Source: Cornus controversa
Lineage: Eukaryota; Streptophyta; Magnoliopsida; Cornales; Cornaceae
Length of the DNA: 64,000 bases
NCBI GenBank assembly: GCA_026545225.1
Contig: CM048846.1
Coordinates: 59,648,270 to 59,712,269, forward strand
Direction of reading: 5' to 3'
The notes under the pieces were generated by a model that was not told the DNA's origin, searched no databases, and worked only from the letters and a program-made list of their open reading frames with translations. This document shows positions 21,076 through 33,090 of this stretch, in pieces. The position numbers and the translations under genes are program-made. How positions within the stretch are numbered: position 1 is the stretch's first letter; each line of letters begins with the position of its first letter.

Positions 21076-24069
21076 TGTAGAGACCGTGACCAATTTTGGC
21101 TAGTTTTGCATTTTTTGCATTATAATTGCCATAAATGCATTTTAAGTGGTGTTTAACATGTTTTGAGTGTAGTAAATATGTTTGGGAAGTGTTTTTAAGG
21201 TTTTGGAAAGTTTTCGGGAGGATTGGAGAAGTTTGAATTTTTGGTCAAACCGGGGCCCGGGATGTGACTTAAGTGGGCCCAAAAATCCAGAATATTTTCA
21301 AAAATATTTATTTTTGGGAATGGCTTAGATGAAATGTTTAGAGAGTTAAGGAAGTGATTTCGAGACCGTAGGAGTTTTCAGAATCGAAAAAGGAGTCCGG
21401 GAAGGTGCGTTAAGTGGCCTAGGGGTATTTTGGTCTTTTCGTGACCTAGGGACCTTAAATGGTCAAAATCTGCAGAGATATTTCATATCTCACGGCTGCT
21501 TCTCTCTCTATATTGCTCCCACTTCTTCTCTCTAGATTTTGGAGGTCTTCGGCTTGGATTCAAGGCTTGCCGAATGAGGAAGATACGTAGGGGACGGCTA
21601 GGCCTTCCATTTGAACCGAACAAAGTGGCGATTCGGCAAGGTAGACTCCGCTGAAAAATTGGTGAAGTGCTTGGAAGGCCTTCATTTTCGAGGTAGGGGT
21701 GTTCTTTCTCATCTACTTGTCGATTCTAGGGTTTCGGGTGAAGTGGTGAGAGCTAAGGTTGTGTATTGCATGTTTTAGAGATGTAAGAGGGGTGGGATAA
21801 GGTGTTTTTATTCTTCTCTTGAGTCTCTTGTATGCAATAGATGTGTATCTCCTAGTATGCATGATGTGAGTGACAAATGCATGAGAATGTGGGGAGAATG
21901 AGAGCATGTATACTTATATGCTAGCTTTTGTGCATATATGTGAAAATGTGTTATATTGGGCATATATGTGTTGTATGTTGTAAGTGAGTTAAATGCATGC
22001 TATATTTGTATAGAAAATGTGTGCATTTGTGAAGCATGATTAAAATGTGCTTAAGTGAAGTTTTGTGAGCATATGTGGATATTATGCTAGGTTTGTATGT
22101 ATAGGTAAATATATGTGTGGTGTAGTGGGGATAAAATGTATGCTACATGTTTTTATTAATTAGCATGTGCATTGTGAGGCATGAAATTAAATGCTTGATG
22201 TTTATATGTTCGAAATGCATGTATTGGGGCCGTTGTGAAGAAACGGGGAAGTGTGGTTGAATTGCCTAGAGTAGGTCAATACTCGGAGAGGGCGTTGGAG
22301 AGGTTACGTCACCTTGGAGTAGTTAAATACTCGGTGACGGTGGTTTACTCACCTTGGAGTAGGTAAATACTCCGTGGGGATTCTAAAAAGGTTGCCTTAT
22401 CGCCTTGGAGTAGGTAAATACTCAATGGTTGTGGTTACTCACCTTGGAGTAGGTAAATACTCGGTGAGAATTCAAAGAAAGGGGGCCAAGTCACCTTGGA
22501 GTAGGTAAATACTCGGTGACGGTGGGCCATCCACCTTGGAATAGGTAAATACTCGGTGGCGGAATTGGAATGGTGTGGAAAAGTGTCTCGGTTTCATGAT
22601 TCGGTCAAGAATCATGTTGGGATGTCGGGTTGAGTCCGAGAGAGAGACAAGTGTGTAATTATTGCCTTCATTTGAATTATGAAGCATGATATGTGTTTAA
22701 TGCATCCCTATCTATATATATGCATTGTTGTGAGTGAACATGATATATGTTGAATGATATGTGAAATGTTGTGACATGCATCCATGTAGGTCGTGTCGGG
22801 TCGGCACTTAGGTGGGTTGGGGTATCTCTATTGAGCTGCAGTGGTGCTCACCCCTTTATTCTAAATACTTTACAGATAAAGCGCCGATGACGGATGGGAC
22901 ATGAGTGTCCAAGTGGAACACTAGTGGTGGTTTTGCTATCTTTTGAGTTTTGAGCATTTTTGTGGCTATCCATGCCGGCTTGTGGCATGTGACTTCCTTT
23001 TTTATTGTGGTTGTACTTTGGACATATGTACTTTTGACGTATGTATTGGATCATGAACTTGTTGGGTGTGGAGAGACAACGGTTTAATATATGTAATGCC
23101 CATGGTGGCATCTTGTTCATTTAATGATGCCTTTATTCTGAATGAATTATGGTTGTGGGGGAAAATGTTTCATTTTGATGTATAATTCAATTATGAATGT
23201 GATCTTGAGTGTGAGAGTGGTGTTGGAACCTTCCATTTATGTTATTAATTATGTTTGAGGGGTTCTAGGATGATAGAATATTGATTGGGTTCCAATTGGA
23301 TCATGTATAGGGCTGTTGGAAGTCCCAACAGGTGCATTTCGATCAATCGAGATGCCTATTTCGATAAATCGAAGTCCCCATTTCGATTGATCGAAAGGGT
23401 GATGATTTATGGTGATTTTTGGAGTCCAGGAAAGAGGAATTTCGATCAATCGAGACCCCTATCTCGATCAATCGAGATATTGCAGGTCTGGGGTCCCGAG
23501 AGGGTGAAAATCTCGCTTGAATTTCGATTAATCGAGATTTCATCTCGATCAATCGAGATTACTATTCACAGTTTTTTCCAAAACTTCATTTCGACGTAAT
23601 TTCTTCGTTCTAGATCTGAATTGAGTGTGGTTTTTTTTTAACTTGAGTATTTTTGGGTTCTCTATCCAATGGTATAAGTCTCAGTTACAGATTCTAAACA
23701 CAGAAACCTTTGAGGCTCGAAAGTGAGGGATTCTTAAAAGCGTGGGCATGTAAATGTTCACTAAGGTGTGTGATTTGATGTAGGGCCCATGGGGATTAGT
23801 TTAGGGGGATTTGGGTGCATTCATATGCATAAATTGAGTTAAGCCTTTGCAGTGAATGAGGGTAATGAGGGCCTATTGGGCTAAATGGACGGTTTAACCT
23901 CCAGTTCTCCGAGAGTTAGGAATCGGGGCGTTATAACATGGTATCAAACCTTGATACTAATGCATTGAGTCTAATTGAGGTTGTTCATGGGGTTAAGTGA
24001 ACGGGTTCACACTCGGGATTCGGGGTCGGTCCGGGGGAATCCTGGAGGTCCAGGTTTCAGGGCGTGACA
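21076..24069 (+). repeat. Gyp1 3' LTR
   Basis: 2994 bp, equal in length to the 5' LTR with a constant offset of 7907. By eye there are about 15 substitutions in the first ~285 bases and about 26 in the last ~517, with none seen between. The hairpin array (22260-22562), palindrome cluster (23333-23567) and fossil PBS (23939-23950) are all repeated. Confidence 0.95.
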
Positions 24070-24074
24070 TATTT

Positions 24075-24646
24075 TCCTCACATGATCTTCAAACACTTGT
24101 AGTTCCACAAGGACTACACGTGATGACTTGGTACTAGTTTTCATTTTAACATGCATAGCTAGATTTGCATAGTTCATGCTAAGAGATGGTAAATTAGCTA
24201 CACTTAGTTAATTTGGTATTCAGGTAAGTAGGTAGGTAGGGAATTTACACGTATTGAAGATGGATTATAGTATTTTAAGAAGCATGTATCCTCTTGACAG
24301 TAGCATTATAGGTCACAAGTCATTTGCACAACTTAGTACACAATTAAATGAATTCTCCCAATTTATTATAAGTCTGGCATACTACGAGGCTAGTGATGAA
24401 GTCTCAACCCTAGTCCTTTACTCTTATCTTAAACTTCATATTTTAATTATCTTTTACACTTTTAAAGTAGAGTAAGAAAGCAACCAACACTTGGTTGTGA
24501 TTTAAACGAGAACCAACCATCGACCTTTAACGAATTACTCCTACGTAGTCTCTGTGGGATCGACACCCTCAGCTTAGAGCCCTATCCTTCAAGGATTCGT
24601 TTTATTGTGAGTGGTAAATATAAATTGCAAAATTCCGCACACAGTA
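24075..24646 (+). repeat. Athila-like 5' LTR, second part
   Basis: Resumes after the Gyp1 TSD. The last ~320 bases align with 26884-27200: CTTAGTACACAATT, then GTAGTCTCTGTGGGATCGACA, to GCACACA. It ends in TA where the 3' copy has CA. Confidence 0.85.
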
Positions 24647-24651
24647 ATTTT

Positions 24652-24669
24652 TGGCGCCGTTGTCGGGGA
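24652..24669 (+). other. Athila-like primer-binding site (tRNA-Asp type)
   Basis: TGGCGCCGTTGTCGGGGA, five bases after the LTR end. It matches the 3' end of plant tRNA-Asp except for one base, the usual Athila arrangement. Confidence 0.9.
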
Positions 24670-25040
24670 CTACGGTGTAATCGCTAAAACTAGAGGATTC
24701 AGTCTAGTTTAAATTTTAGCTTAACTCATTCTTACATTCTTTAATTATAATTATTTTTGTCTTTATTTTTCTTAAGTGTTTTATTGTAGGTACTTATATA
24801 ATCAAGGCATCGAGACTTAAACTCTGATCCTTTGTGAGTAGAGTACCCAACTTTCTTGCACTTAAGTGTTTAAATTTTTGTTTTTGCATATAGTTTAGAT
24901 TTTGTTTCATTCATATGCAAGGTAGGACATAGTTGTCATTACCCTTATTGCCATGTGATCTTGAACTTGAAAAAACTCTTAGACAACATAGTAGCATTCC
25001 TAGGGACCCTATATTGTTTAAAGAACATAGGAGAGAAATC

Positions 25041-26883
25041 ATGGCAAATAATGATAACCTAAATGTTCAACAAATCCTGTTTACCACCCCCGTCGAGCGG
25101 TGAAGTTCTTTGAGATTTTTATGTTCCATCTACCTATGCATCTCCTTCTTGTATTCGTTTTTTGAATGCGGGGAGGAATAATTTTGAAATCAAATCCTCA
25201 ATAATTAATCTTCTAAATTGTTTTCACGGGATTCCTACTCAAGATCCTTACAAACATATAGATGAATTTTTAGAAGTGTGTTCGACTTTACAGTTGAATG
25301 CACCAGTAGAAGACAACTTAGGACTTCGTCTTTTCCCTTTCTCACTCAAGAAAAAAGCCAAACAATGGTTTAACTCCTTAGAACCAAATTATATTAACTC
25401 CTGGGCAGAAATACAACAGCAGTTTCTAAAGACATACTTCCCAATGGAAAAGACTAATGATGCGCAGAGAGCCATCATCGGTTTCTCTCAAAGGGAAGGA
25501 GAAGCTTTTCATGAAACATGGGAAAAGATGAAGAACCTTTTGAGGTCATGCCCACACCATCCTATTCTCAAATAGCAATTGGTGCAAGGATTTTACGATG
25601 GTTTAGGAGAGCCCCATAAACGGATGGTTGATGCTAATTGTGGGGGTACATTCTTTCTAAAATGTTTCGATAAAGCGTGGATTCTCTTTGAGAACTTGAG
25701 CAAAAATTCGTCTCATCGTTCTTCTAATGAAAGGAAGAATAAGGTATTTGTTCCTCTTAACGCCCAAACTAAAAGCATCTTTGAAATGCGTAAGAAGCAA
25801 GTAACTGATAGGAAGATAGAGGCCCTAGAAAAGAAACTTGATCAAGTCATGTTAGCCGAGTCTTCTTCTTCTTATTCTCCAATTATTCCTAATCCCATTC
25901 TTCATCCCACATATGATGTGTGTTCTTTTTGCTCTAGTCCTTCTCACTATATAAAGAATTGTCTCATGCGGAGCAATACCCTGAATTCTCACAATGGCAA
26001 GCAAATGCACTTTATTCTAGGCTGGGTCAAGGATCATATCAAAACTCTTATAATCCCGGATGGAGAAATCAAAATCAATTCTAATATGGGAACCAAGGTC
26101 AATATCAAGGATCTCGGGGACCACATGAACAGCAAGGTCAATCTCAATTCCATCCTAGACCTTATCAACCAAATCCAAATTTGAGTTTCTACTACACTCC
26201 CAATCAACCACCTTCTCGAAACCCCAGTTTTGAGGATAAGGTTTTGGCTACTTTAAGCAACATCGAAAGTAATACCCAAAGGATTAACACCCACTCACAA
26301 TCAATTGCAAAGATAGAATCCCAATTAGGACAGCTAGCTCATGCAATGAATCATAGAGAATGTGAAATTTTGCCTAGCCAAACAATGGCAAACCCTAATG
26401 GAGTTCAAGTAATTGATAATGTTTCTCATTCCTTTGAGTTTAACTAAGAACAAGCTCAATCAATTACTACTTTAAGGAGTGGTAGAGTGTTAGAAAATTC
26501 AGTTGAGAAAATGAGAAAGAAAGAATGTGAGCATTCAATGAATCCAAAAATTCTTATCAATCCAAATAATTGTCATAAAAATTCAAAAGAAGCTTCCAAT
26601 AATCCAAAAGACAAAGGGAAGAAAAATGAAGCTAAATTCTTGTCAATTCCAATTTTGATTTAAGAGGCCTCATATGAACCTCAAGTTCCCTTTTCAGAAA
26701 GATTAAGGAAACCTTCTCAATTTGGGAAGTAAGGAGAGAAACTGCAAAATATGATAGAAATTTTTAAACAAGTTAAAATCAATCTCTCTCCTAGATGCTA
26801 TAAGACAAATTCTCTCCTATGATAAATTTATAAAGGACTTATGCACTCAAAAGTGTACATCTACGAACCACATTCCTAAGAAC
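25041..26883 (+). pseudogene. gag: Athila-like gag, broken
   Basis: Likely starts at ATG 25041 (MANNDNLNVQQ). Capsid motifs KKKAKQWFNSLEPNYINSW and EIQQQFLKTYFP are clear. A TAG at 25573 splits it, and the reading continues QGFYDGL. A CX2CX4HX4C zinc knuckle, CSFCSSPSHYIKNC, lies near 25918. Further frameshifts near 26180 and a stop at 26445 precede ITTLRSGRVLEN and the spacer KFIKDLCTQK, where the sequence is cut and joined to 3' LTR sequence. No protease or pol follows. Confidence 0.85.
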
Positions 26884-27200
26884 CCACTTAGTACACAATT
26901 GCATGAATTCTCTCAATTTATTATAAGTGTGGCATAGTACGAGGCTAGTGGTGAAGTCTCAACCTTAGTCCTTTACTCTTCTCTCAAATTTCATATTTTA
27001 ATTATCTTTTATACTTTTAAAGTATAGTAAGAAAGCAACCAACACTTGGTTGTGATTAAATGAGAACCAACCCTCGACCTTTAGCGAATTATTCCTACGT
27101 AGTCTCTGTGGGATCGACACCCTCAACTTAGAGCCTTATCCTTTAAGGATTTATTCTATTGCAAGTGGTAAATATAAATTGTAAAATTTCGCACACAACA
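26884..27200 (+). repeat. Athila-like 3' LTR remnant
   Basis: About 315 bases, equivalent to the end of the 5' LTR (24328-24646), ending in CA and followed by CTTAC. The first ~1.08 kb of this LTR and the PPT are deleted. Confidence 0.85.
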
Positions 27201-28820
27201 CTTACCTTGAACCATAACTTGAATTATGTGAACTTGAATGCCATATGTTGAAAAATGCATCAAAGGAGTGATTTTTCATGTTAATGCATTTGATGATTGT
27301 TTTGGGTGAAAATGCATGCAATGTGATGTATATGTTGTGATTGCCTAGCATAGGTTATTCTTGGTGGATAGTGGGATGATTGTTGGAAATAGATTTAGTA
27401 AGGAAGTTGGACTATGAGAGTGGATGCACACGAAAGGTGTGATGAGCTAATGTTTTTAATTGGTGGAAAACGGACTCCTCTCCTCTAATTGACAGTTTTC
27501 AATTAATGAGGAACCGTAGTGACAATCTTGAGATTGATGGGTGTTAACATGTGATAATCTTGGTGGTTATGGAAAGTTGGAACTATGAGGTTGAAAGATT
27601 TCGTTGCGATACTTCAGAATTTGTAAGGTTAAGTAGTTGAGTTAGTGGATAAGTTTGGGTCTTTAAAGGTGGATTCATGTAGAAGATTTTGGTTGTGAGT
27701 TTAAGGCGTATGTTATGTGATTTTGTGGTTGTGCGTGATTACACGTATACTTGCTATTTGTTACATTGCTGCCTTGTTGATATCATGAGCATTTGAACAT
27801 GCCATATAGCAAAGGGATGACATGAGACATATCATGTAGGTCGGCATTGAGTTGATGCTTAGGTGGGTTTGGTTATCTCTACTGCACCGCCGTGGTGCTC
27901 ACCCCGCTCCCCCCAACATTTTTTCAAGTAAGGCATCGAGGATGGACAGAAAGGACTTAACTAGTCACTTGGAGCTCTTTAGTGCATTTTGGGATTTTAT
28001 GTACATACTGTGTTTATTTGGCTATCTATGCCAGCATGTGGCATATGGATTATATAGACATTGTAGTTACATTACCATAAATGTAACTTGTATATTTCAA
28101 TTGGAGTTTGTATGTATAGATAATGAGTTGTTATACATGTCCATTGTGGATTTATATTGGACTATGTGAATTTTATGAACATGAATGAGGATTGGGAGTG
28201 CGTATTGATTCAAATGTATGATTTGAACTATGTGTATGATAATATAGCATTTCTAGATTATTAGAATATTGTTGGATGAGTTTTATGTGTTGGAAAGATT
28301 TATATATGAGTGTTAGTGAAAATTTTGGACAAAAAATGCTAAAACGGGGTTTCTAGGTGTAAACAGTAGTCGGCTGCCCCTTTCTGTAAGTTAACTGCTT
28401 TTGACAGAATGTTTTTGGGCTTTCTAGAGCAGCAAAACAGTCGATTGATCCACTTGATAAGTCGACTGCTCCTTTGGATAAGTCGACTGATTGAGATTTC
28501 AACTATTTTTTTTTTTAAATAGGCATAACTTTGTCGTCTCAAACCCGAATCAAGTGATTCTTTTTTTAAAATTGATTATTTTTTAACCCTCTTTCCAATG
28601 GTGTAGGTTTCAAATCAAAATTTTGCTCACACACAAAGTTGAGTTTCAGAATTTGGTGGTTATATGTATAGTCCCATTATGAGGGGTATTGATGTGTATA
28701 CGCCAAAGAAACAACGTAAGTTTGAAAGTTTTACATTGAATTTGAGATTAGTGAGATAATTTGGTGAGGTGAGAATCCAATCACTTTTAGTTTTCAAGAG
28801 ACAGAAATTGGGGCGTGATA

Positions 28821-29504
28821 GTCACAATAGATTGTGTACCCTAACCTACGTTCTGGAATGATCAAAATCGGTGCCGAAGTAGAATGACTCTTCAATTCCA
28901 TGAATGCGTGATCGCAAGCATCATTCCACACAAATTTCACCCCTTTTCGGGTTAGCTTGGTCATTGGTGCTGCTAACCTCAAAAAGTCGTTCACAAATCT
29001 TTGATAATATCCAGCTAATCCTAAGAAACTTCATATTTTAAATACACTCCTTGGTCTTTCCCAACTCATCATTGCCTCTATCTTGGATGGATCCATGGAA
29101 ACCCCTCCTTTAGACACAACATGCCCAAGGAATTTCAACTCTACTAGCCAAAACTCACACTTCTTGTTTTTGGCATATAATGGTTCTCCCTTAGAAGTCG
29201 GAATACAATCTTCAAGTGCCCCTCGTGCTCCTCTTCCGAAGACAAGTACACCGGGATGTCATCAACGAACATAACCACAAACTTGTCCAAATAAATGTTA
29301 AACACACGGTTCATCAAATTCATGAATGCTGCTAGTGCATTTGTCAAACCAAACGACATAACCAAAAACTCATAATGTCCATATCATGCGTGAAAAGTGG
29401 TTTTCTGAATGTCGTCCTCTCTAATTGTTAACTGGTAATATCCGAATCTGAAGTCTATTTAAGAAATATTTGGAACCCTTTAGTTGATTGAACAAGTCAT
29501 CTAT
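28821..29504 (-). pseudogene. G0 gypsy: RT palm and start of RNase H
   Basis: Minus strand, from 29504 down: IDDLFNQLK, then [20 protein letters not shown], the catalytic box FVDD (in [12 protein letters not shown]), a degenerate stretch, [18 protein letters not shown], and LIIPERRLGYTIYCD at the break with solo LTR B. Frameshifts and stops occur near 29370 and 29050. It continues at 10326-11349 and is preceded by 32377-32537. Confidence 0.85.
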
Positions 29505-31010
29505 TGATTCGTGTGTGAGTGTGACTCAAAAATATATCAATTAAAAATTTCCACACTTCGCAATAGAACGAATTCCTTGCAGAATAGGGCTATCGAAAGG
29601 GGTATCGTACCTCAGGGATTATGGTCTGATGAGTTGGAATACGGAATTAATTCTAATTAAATTTAAGAAAAGAATTCTAATTTTTAAACTAAACTAATTA
29701 AAAAGTAAAATAAAATAAATCAAAGATAAATAGATAATGAAGATAATATGAGAGAAATCTAGGGCGTTTGACTTCACCACTAACTCCACAATCAATGGTC
29801 AATTGAATCAACTATAGGGGAATTACATCATGCATAAGTGGCGTTGGTGGCTACAAGCTCACCTTCATCCGTCAAGAAGATAACATATGATTAAGGCTAA
29901 GCCATGGACTATCTTCGATTGGCATGGGCCATCTGCCTAACTACTCTAATCTAGGGTGCAGTATGGTTCATCTTCTCTAGGCATAATCCATCAAAGCTCA
30001 TAACAATATATTCAGTGATTACCATTGTGTAATAATCTCTCTCATGATCACAGAAAACAAGAGAGATTGAGTTCAATAACAACAACTAAATATCTAAGAC
30101 AAGATAAGAAATCATTGAGATTGAATTTACAAGACTTTTATTGCTCAATTCTATAATATGAATCCTCTGAATTACACAATCTATGCATGTATATAAAGGT
30201 CCCCAATAATTAAAACAATCAAACCATGCTTTGTTAGGGCTACATCAAAACCCTAGTGGATGAACTAGCCGCTTATGGTAGAAGAAAAAGCTTCAACTGT
30301 TGAGGAAGAAGACATCATCTTTCCGAATTCTGCGTATGACTTTGTTCTCCAATGGCTTTGCGAATATGTTTCTGTTCTCTTCTCAGCCCTCTCAGACTCT
30401 CCAATCTCTCTGTGTAAGCTCTCTCAACTCAGCCTCCAAGTCTTCACTTTATTCCCCAAGAGAATACACCAAAGTCCTAATCCAATTAGGAATAAATTAG
30501 GGTTTCCCGCAGCACTAATCAGGTGGGTTTTTCCTGCTGACTTCGGCCCAACTTTTGACCTACTAGAAGTCCGATTTACGGAATTTTCGTGAAATACAAA
30601 AGTGTGCAGAATCAAATTTCGTTTAACCTTACGCAAGAATTATGTCAATTTGAGGCTCAGAAATAAGACTTCTGGTCCGTTTTCCAAGACGGGATTAAGA
30701 CTGTATTATGCGCAGATTTGGGCTTCAGGCCCGAAACCTTCTTAAGCAGTTGTAATTCTCTTGGACCTCTTTCCTGGGCTGAATTGAGTTGAAATAAATG
30801 GTTGAGTGAATCTCCTTGATGTAGGCTTCATCTCACCATCTTGGATGTCTTCTTTAAAAGCCCAAAAGCTTGGTTTTAACTGAAATAATCCTTAAGGCCC
30901 TGAAAATACAGAAAACACTAAAACAAAGTAAAATCACAAAATAATCTATCACTAAGAGAATAAAATACATAAGTTAAGAGGCTAGAATGCGTAACATTCA
31001 ACGTCGATCA
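29505..31010 (-). mobile_element. solo LTR, TGATAAGC family, subfamily 1; TSD TCTAT
   Basis: 1506 bp, starting on the minus strand at 31010 and ending CGAATCA at 29505. Perfect TCTAT flanks at 29500-29504 and 31011-31015. Over 90% similar by eye to the 1506-bp solo LTR at 54275-55780. Short open frames inside are not genes. Confidence 0.9.
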
Positions 31011-31020
31011 TCTATCCTTG

Positions 31021-32376
31021 TGTTTGATGTGCAAAATGAGATAAAATATTATGTAATAGTGTTGTTGTTATTTTACACCTCGACAAAAGAAAATTTATAA
31101 AAACTTACAAATACTCTACTAAAATTAGTAAAGCGGTGAGTAGGGGTCGAACCCATAGAGACTACGTTGGTTTTGTTGTTAAGCTATCAAGACCTTGTTT
31201 AATTTAATTCAAATATAATTTATTTATTTTTAAATTAAAGTGCTGAAATTAAATGACATAAATAAATGATAGGTACTGGAGAGAGAGAGTCCTAGGAATT
31301 AACTTCAACACTAACCTTCTAACAATGACAATTGTATTAATTTGGGACGTCTAATCTATACATTCAGAAAAAAAATGGCTACAGGACCAATTTAGATCTG
31401 TGAAAACTATTATATAACCTGTCTTAACAAAATCATAGAAGTTGAAGAGAACCAAACCCTAATAACTGCAAACTTTCATTCAATCTACAAGAACAAAAGT
31501 AAATATGCAATGAAATAATCCATTCAAATTAAAACCAACAGCACAACTATTGTTTATGTCTTGGTTATACAATTAATGCACCAATTAATATACAATTTAC
31601 AACATTGAAAGACAGGTTAGGGTTACATTAGTTCCCCGGAATGGTGTTTAGCCACTCATGATCGGAGGTCCAGGCTTAAACGATGATGAAATCGCCATCT
31701 TGTCACCCATAATCGTCACGAATCGCCTCTGTGTTTCTCCCTTCCGGAATACCATCATTTTTCTTTCTTTTCTCCCATTTTACTTTGTAAAGAAAACACA
31801 AACGGGACACCTGGCCTCCCAAAGTGGCAAATACGTATAAGAAAATGGCACATGCACCTCAAAAAGTAGCATTTGCGCCCAAAAAGTGGTAGCTGTGCAA
31901 ATTGGGCAGAAAGGTGCCATAAACGTCCGTTTTAGGAAATTTTCATGAAATATGAAAATGTACAAAATTGAATTTCCTTCAACCAAAACTAATTTTGGTT
32001 CGTTTTGACAATCGTGTATGGAGTTATGGTATGAATACCAAAATGGATCCAAAACTTTTTAGGCCTGAATTGGCCCAATCTTCAATGTGAATAGGCCTAT
32101 GCTCCTTTTCTTCATTTAAATTCATTTTCGGCCCATTTCTTCAGTTTATTTAGTTTGTATCTTCAATATAAACATATCTCATGGGTTAAACTTCAGCTTC
32201 CAACTAAAATAGCACCATTTGTAGCCCAATTGCGCTATTATTAATCAGAATTACCCTTAATCACCTGAAATCATGAAAAGATTGAAATTAATAATAAAAA
32301 TAGTAAATAAATATTACTAAGACACTAATTCATATAATTTTAGGGGCATTGAATGCGCAACATTCATTGCTTATCA
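31021..32376 (-). mobile_element. solo LTR, TGATAAGC family, subfamily 2; TSD CCTTG
   Basis: 1356 bp, starting TGATAAGCAATGAATG at 32376 on the minus strand and ending CATCAAACA at 31021. CCTTG at 31016-31020 and 32377-32381. Between its two flanks and those of the neighbouring solo LTR lie only the two 5-bp targets. Contains near-repeats of AAAAAGTGGTAGC type around 31805-31915. Confidence 0.9.
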
Positions 32377-32537
32377 CCTTGGCAAATGATACTTATTTTT
32401 AATCGTTGCCCGATTCAACTTTCGATAGTCAATGCAAAGTCGCAAAGACCCGTCCTTATTCTTAGCAAAAAGAATTGGAGCTCTCCAAGGTGAAGTACTA
32501 AGACGTACAAATCCCTTATCTAGTAACTTTTGTAGTT
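32377..32537 (-). pseudogene. G0 gypsy: RT fingers fragment
   Basis: Minus strand: [53 protein letters not shown]. It begins where the CACTA element is inserted (32538) and ends where the solo LTR is inserted (32377). All residues fit between the 37199 piece and the 29504 piece. Confidence 0.9.
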
Positions 32538-33090
32538 CACTACAAAAATTTTGACTTTTAACAACAGGCTTTTTATGGTGGGCCCACATAGCTCATGGTG
32601 GAAAATGTCCTTTTACGATGGGCCCTTCTAACACGTGGTAGAAATTGACCTTTTACAACGAGCCTGCATAGCCCACTGTAGAAACAAATTTCCACCACGG
32701 GCTTTAGTGGCCCGTCATGGAAAGAAGCTTTCCACCATGAGTGCTGCTCGTGATAGAAAGTTTTATAATTATCATGGCTATATACCCGTGATGGAAGGTG
32801 GTGTTTTTTTTTTCAAGATTTAAATTTAGCGCTGTGTTATTTCACCCATCAATTTTGATTCCTGTAAAGATCTTCTCTCTTCCAAATAAGGTATCTCATC
32901 TCTCTCAATTCCTCTACCGAATCCCTAACCCTTTGCTTTCTCTCCTCTTTTACTCAGTCACTCTGTCATATCTAACCCAAAAATGGTTCACATCTAATTG
33001 TAGACAAAACTAGATCTTATGCGGACGGCTATGCGAAAGGTCTCTCTAGTTGGAAGCACTTAATCTCATCTCTCACATTCTACTCCTATT

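Larger units (their letters stand above)
13169..24069 (+). mobile_element. Gyp1: structurally complete Ty3/gypsy chromovirus (Tekay/Del-like); TSD TATTT
   Basis: 10,901 bp, with TATTT at 13164-13168 and 24070-24074. Two LTRs of exactly 2994 bp, a PBS, a gag-protease-RT-RNase H-integrase-chromodomain region (16421-21028) and a purine-rich PPT are all in place. Integrase after RNase H places it in Ty3/gypsy; the C-terminal chromodomain-like motif and the initiator-Met PBS fit the Tekay/Del chromoviruses. At least five in-frame stops and two frameshifts make it non-autonomous as read. It sits inside the 5' LTR of the Athila-like element. Confidence 0.95.
12344..27200 (+). mobile_element. deleted Athila-lineage retrotransposon retaining only gag; TSD CTTAC
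   Basis: Begins TGATAAGCGTTGAATG and ends GCACACAACA; CTTAC flanks both sides (12339-12343, 27201-27205). The 5' LTR is 12344-13168 plus 24075-24646 (about 1.4 kb without the Gyp1 insertion). A tRNA-Asp-type PBS follows, then gag. Protease, RT, RNase H and integrase are missing, and only the last ~315 bases of the 3' LTR remain, so a single deletion ran from the gag/protease spacer into the 3' LTR near 26884. By family knowledge, TGGCGCCGTTG-type PBS and this gag are typical of Athila. Confidence 0.85.
11350..28820 (+). mobile_element. solo LTR (family B) opened by nested elements; TSD GTCAC
   Basis: Pieces 11350-12343 and 27206-28820 (about 2.6 kb together) form one LTR: it begins TGTAGAGACTAGAACC and ends GGGGCGTGATA. 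Flanking GTCAC occurs at 11345-11349 and 28821-28825, and removing the insertion rejoins the G0 RNase H motif YCDAS. The right piece holds the conserved core (27840-27905) and an AGTCGACT palindrome cluster (28366-28490). No internal gag/pol of its own is present, so it is a solo LTR. The terminal CA has become TA. The copy at 58720-61414 is the same family. Confidence 0.85.
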
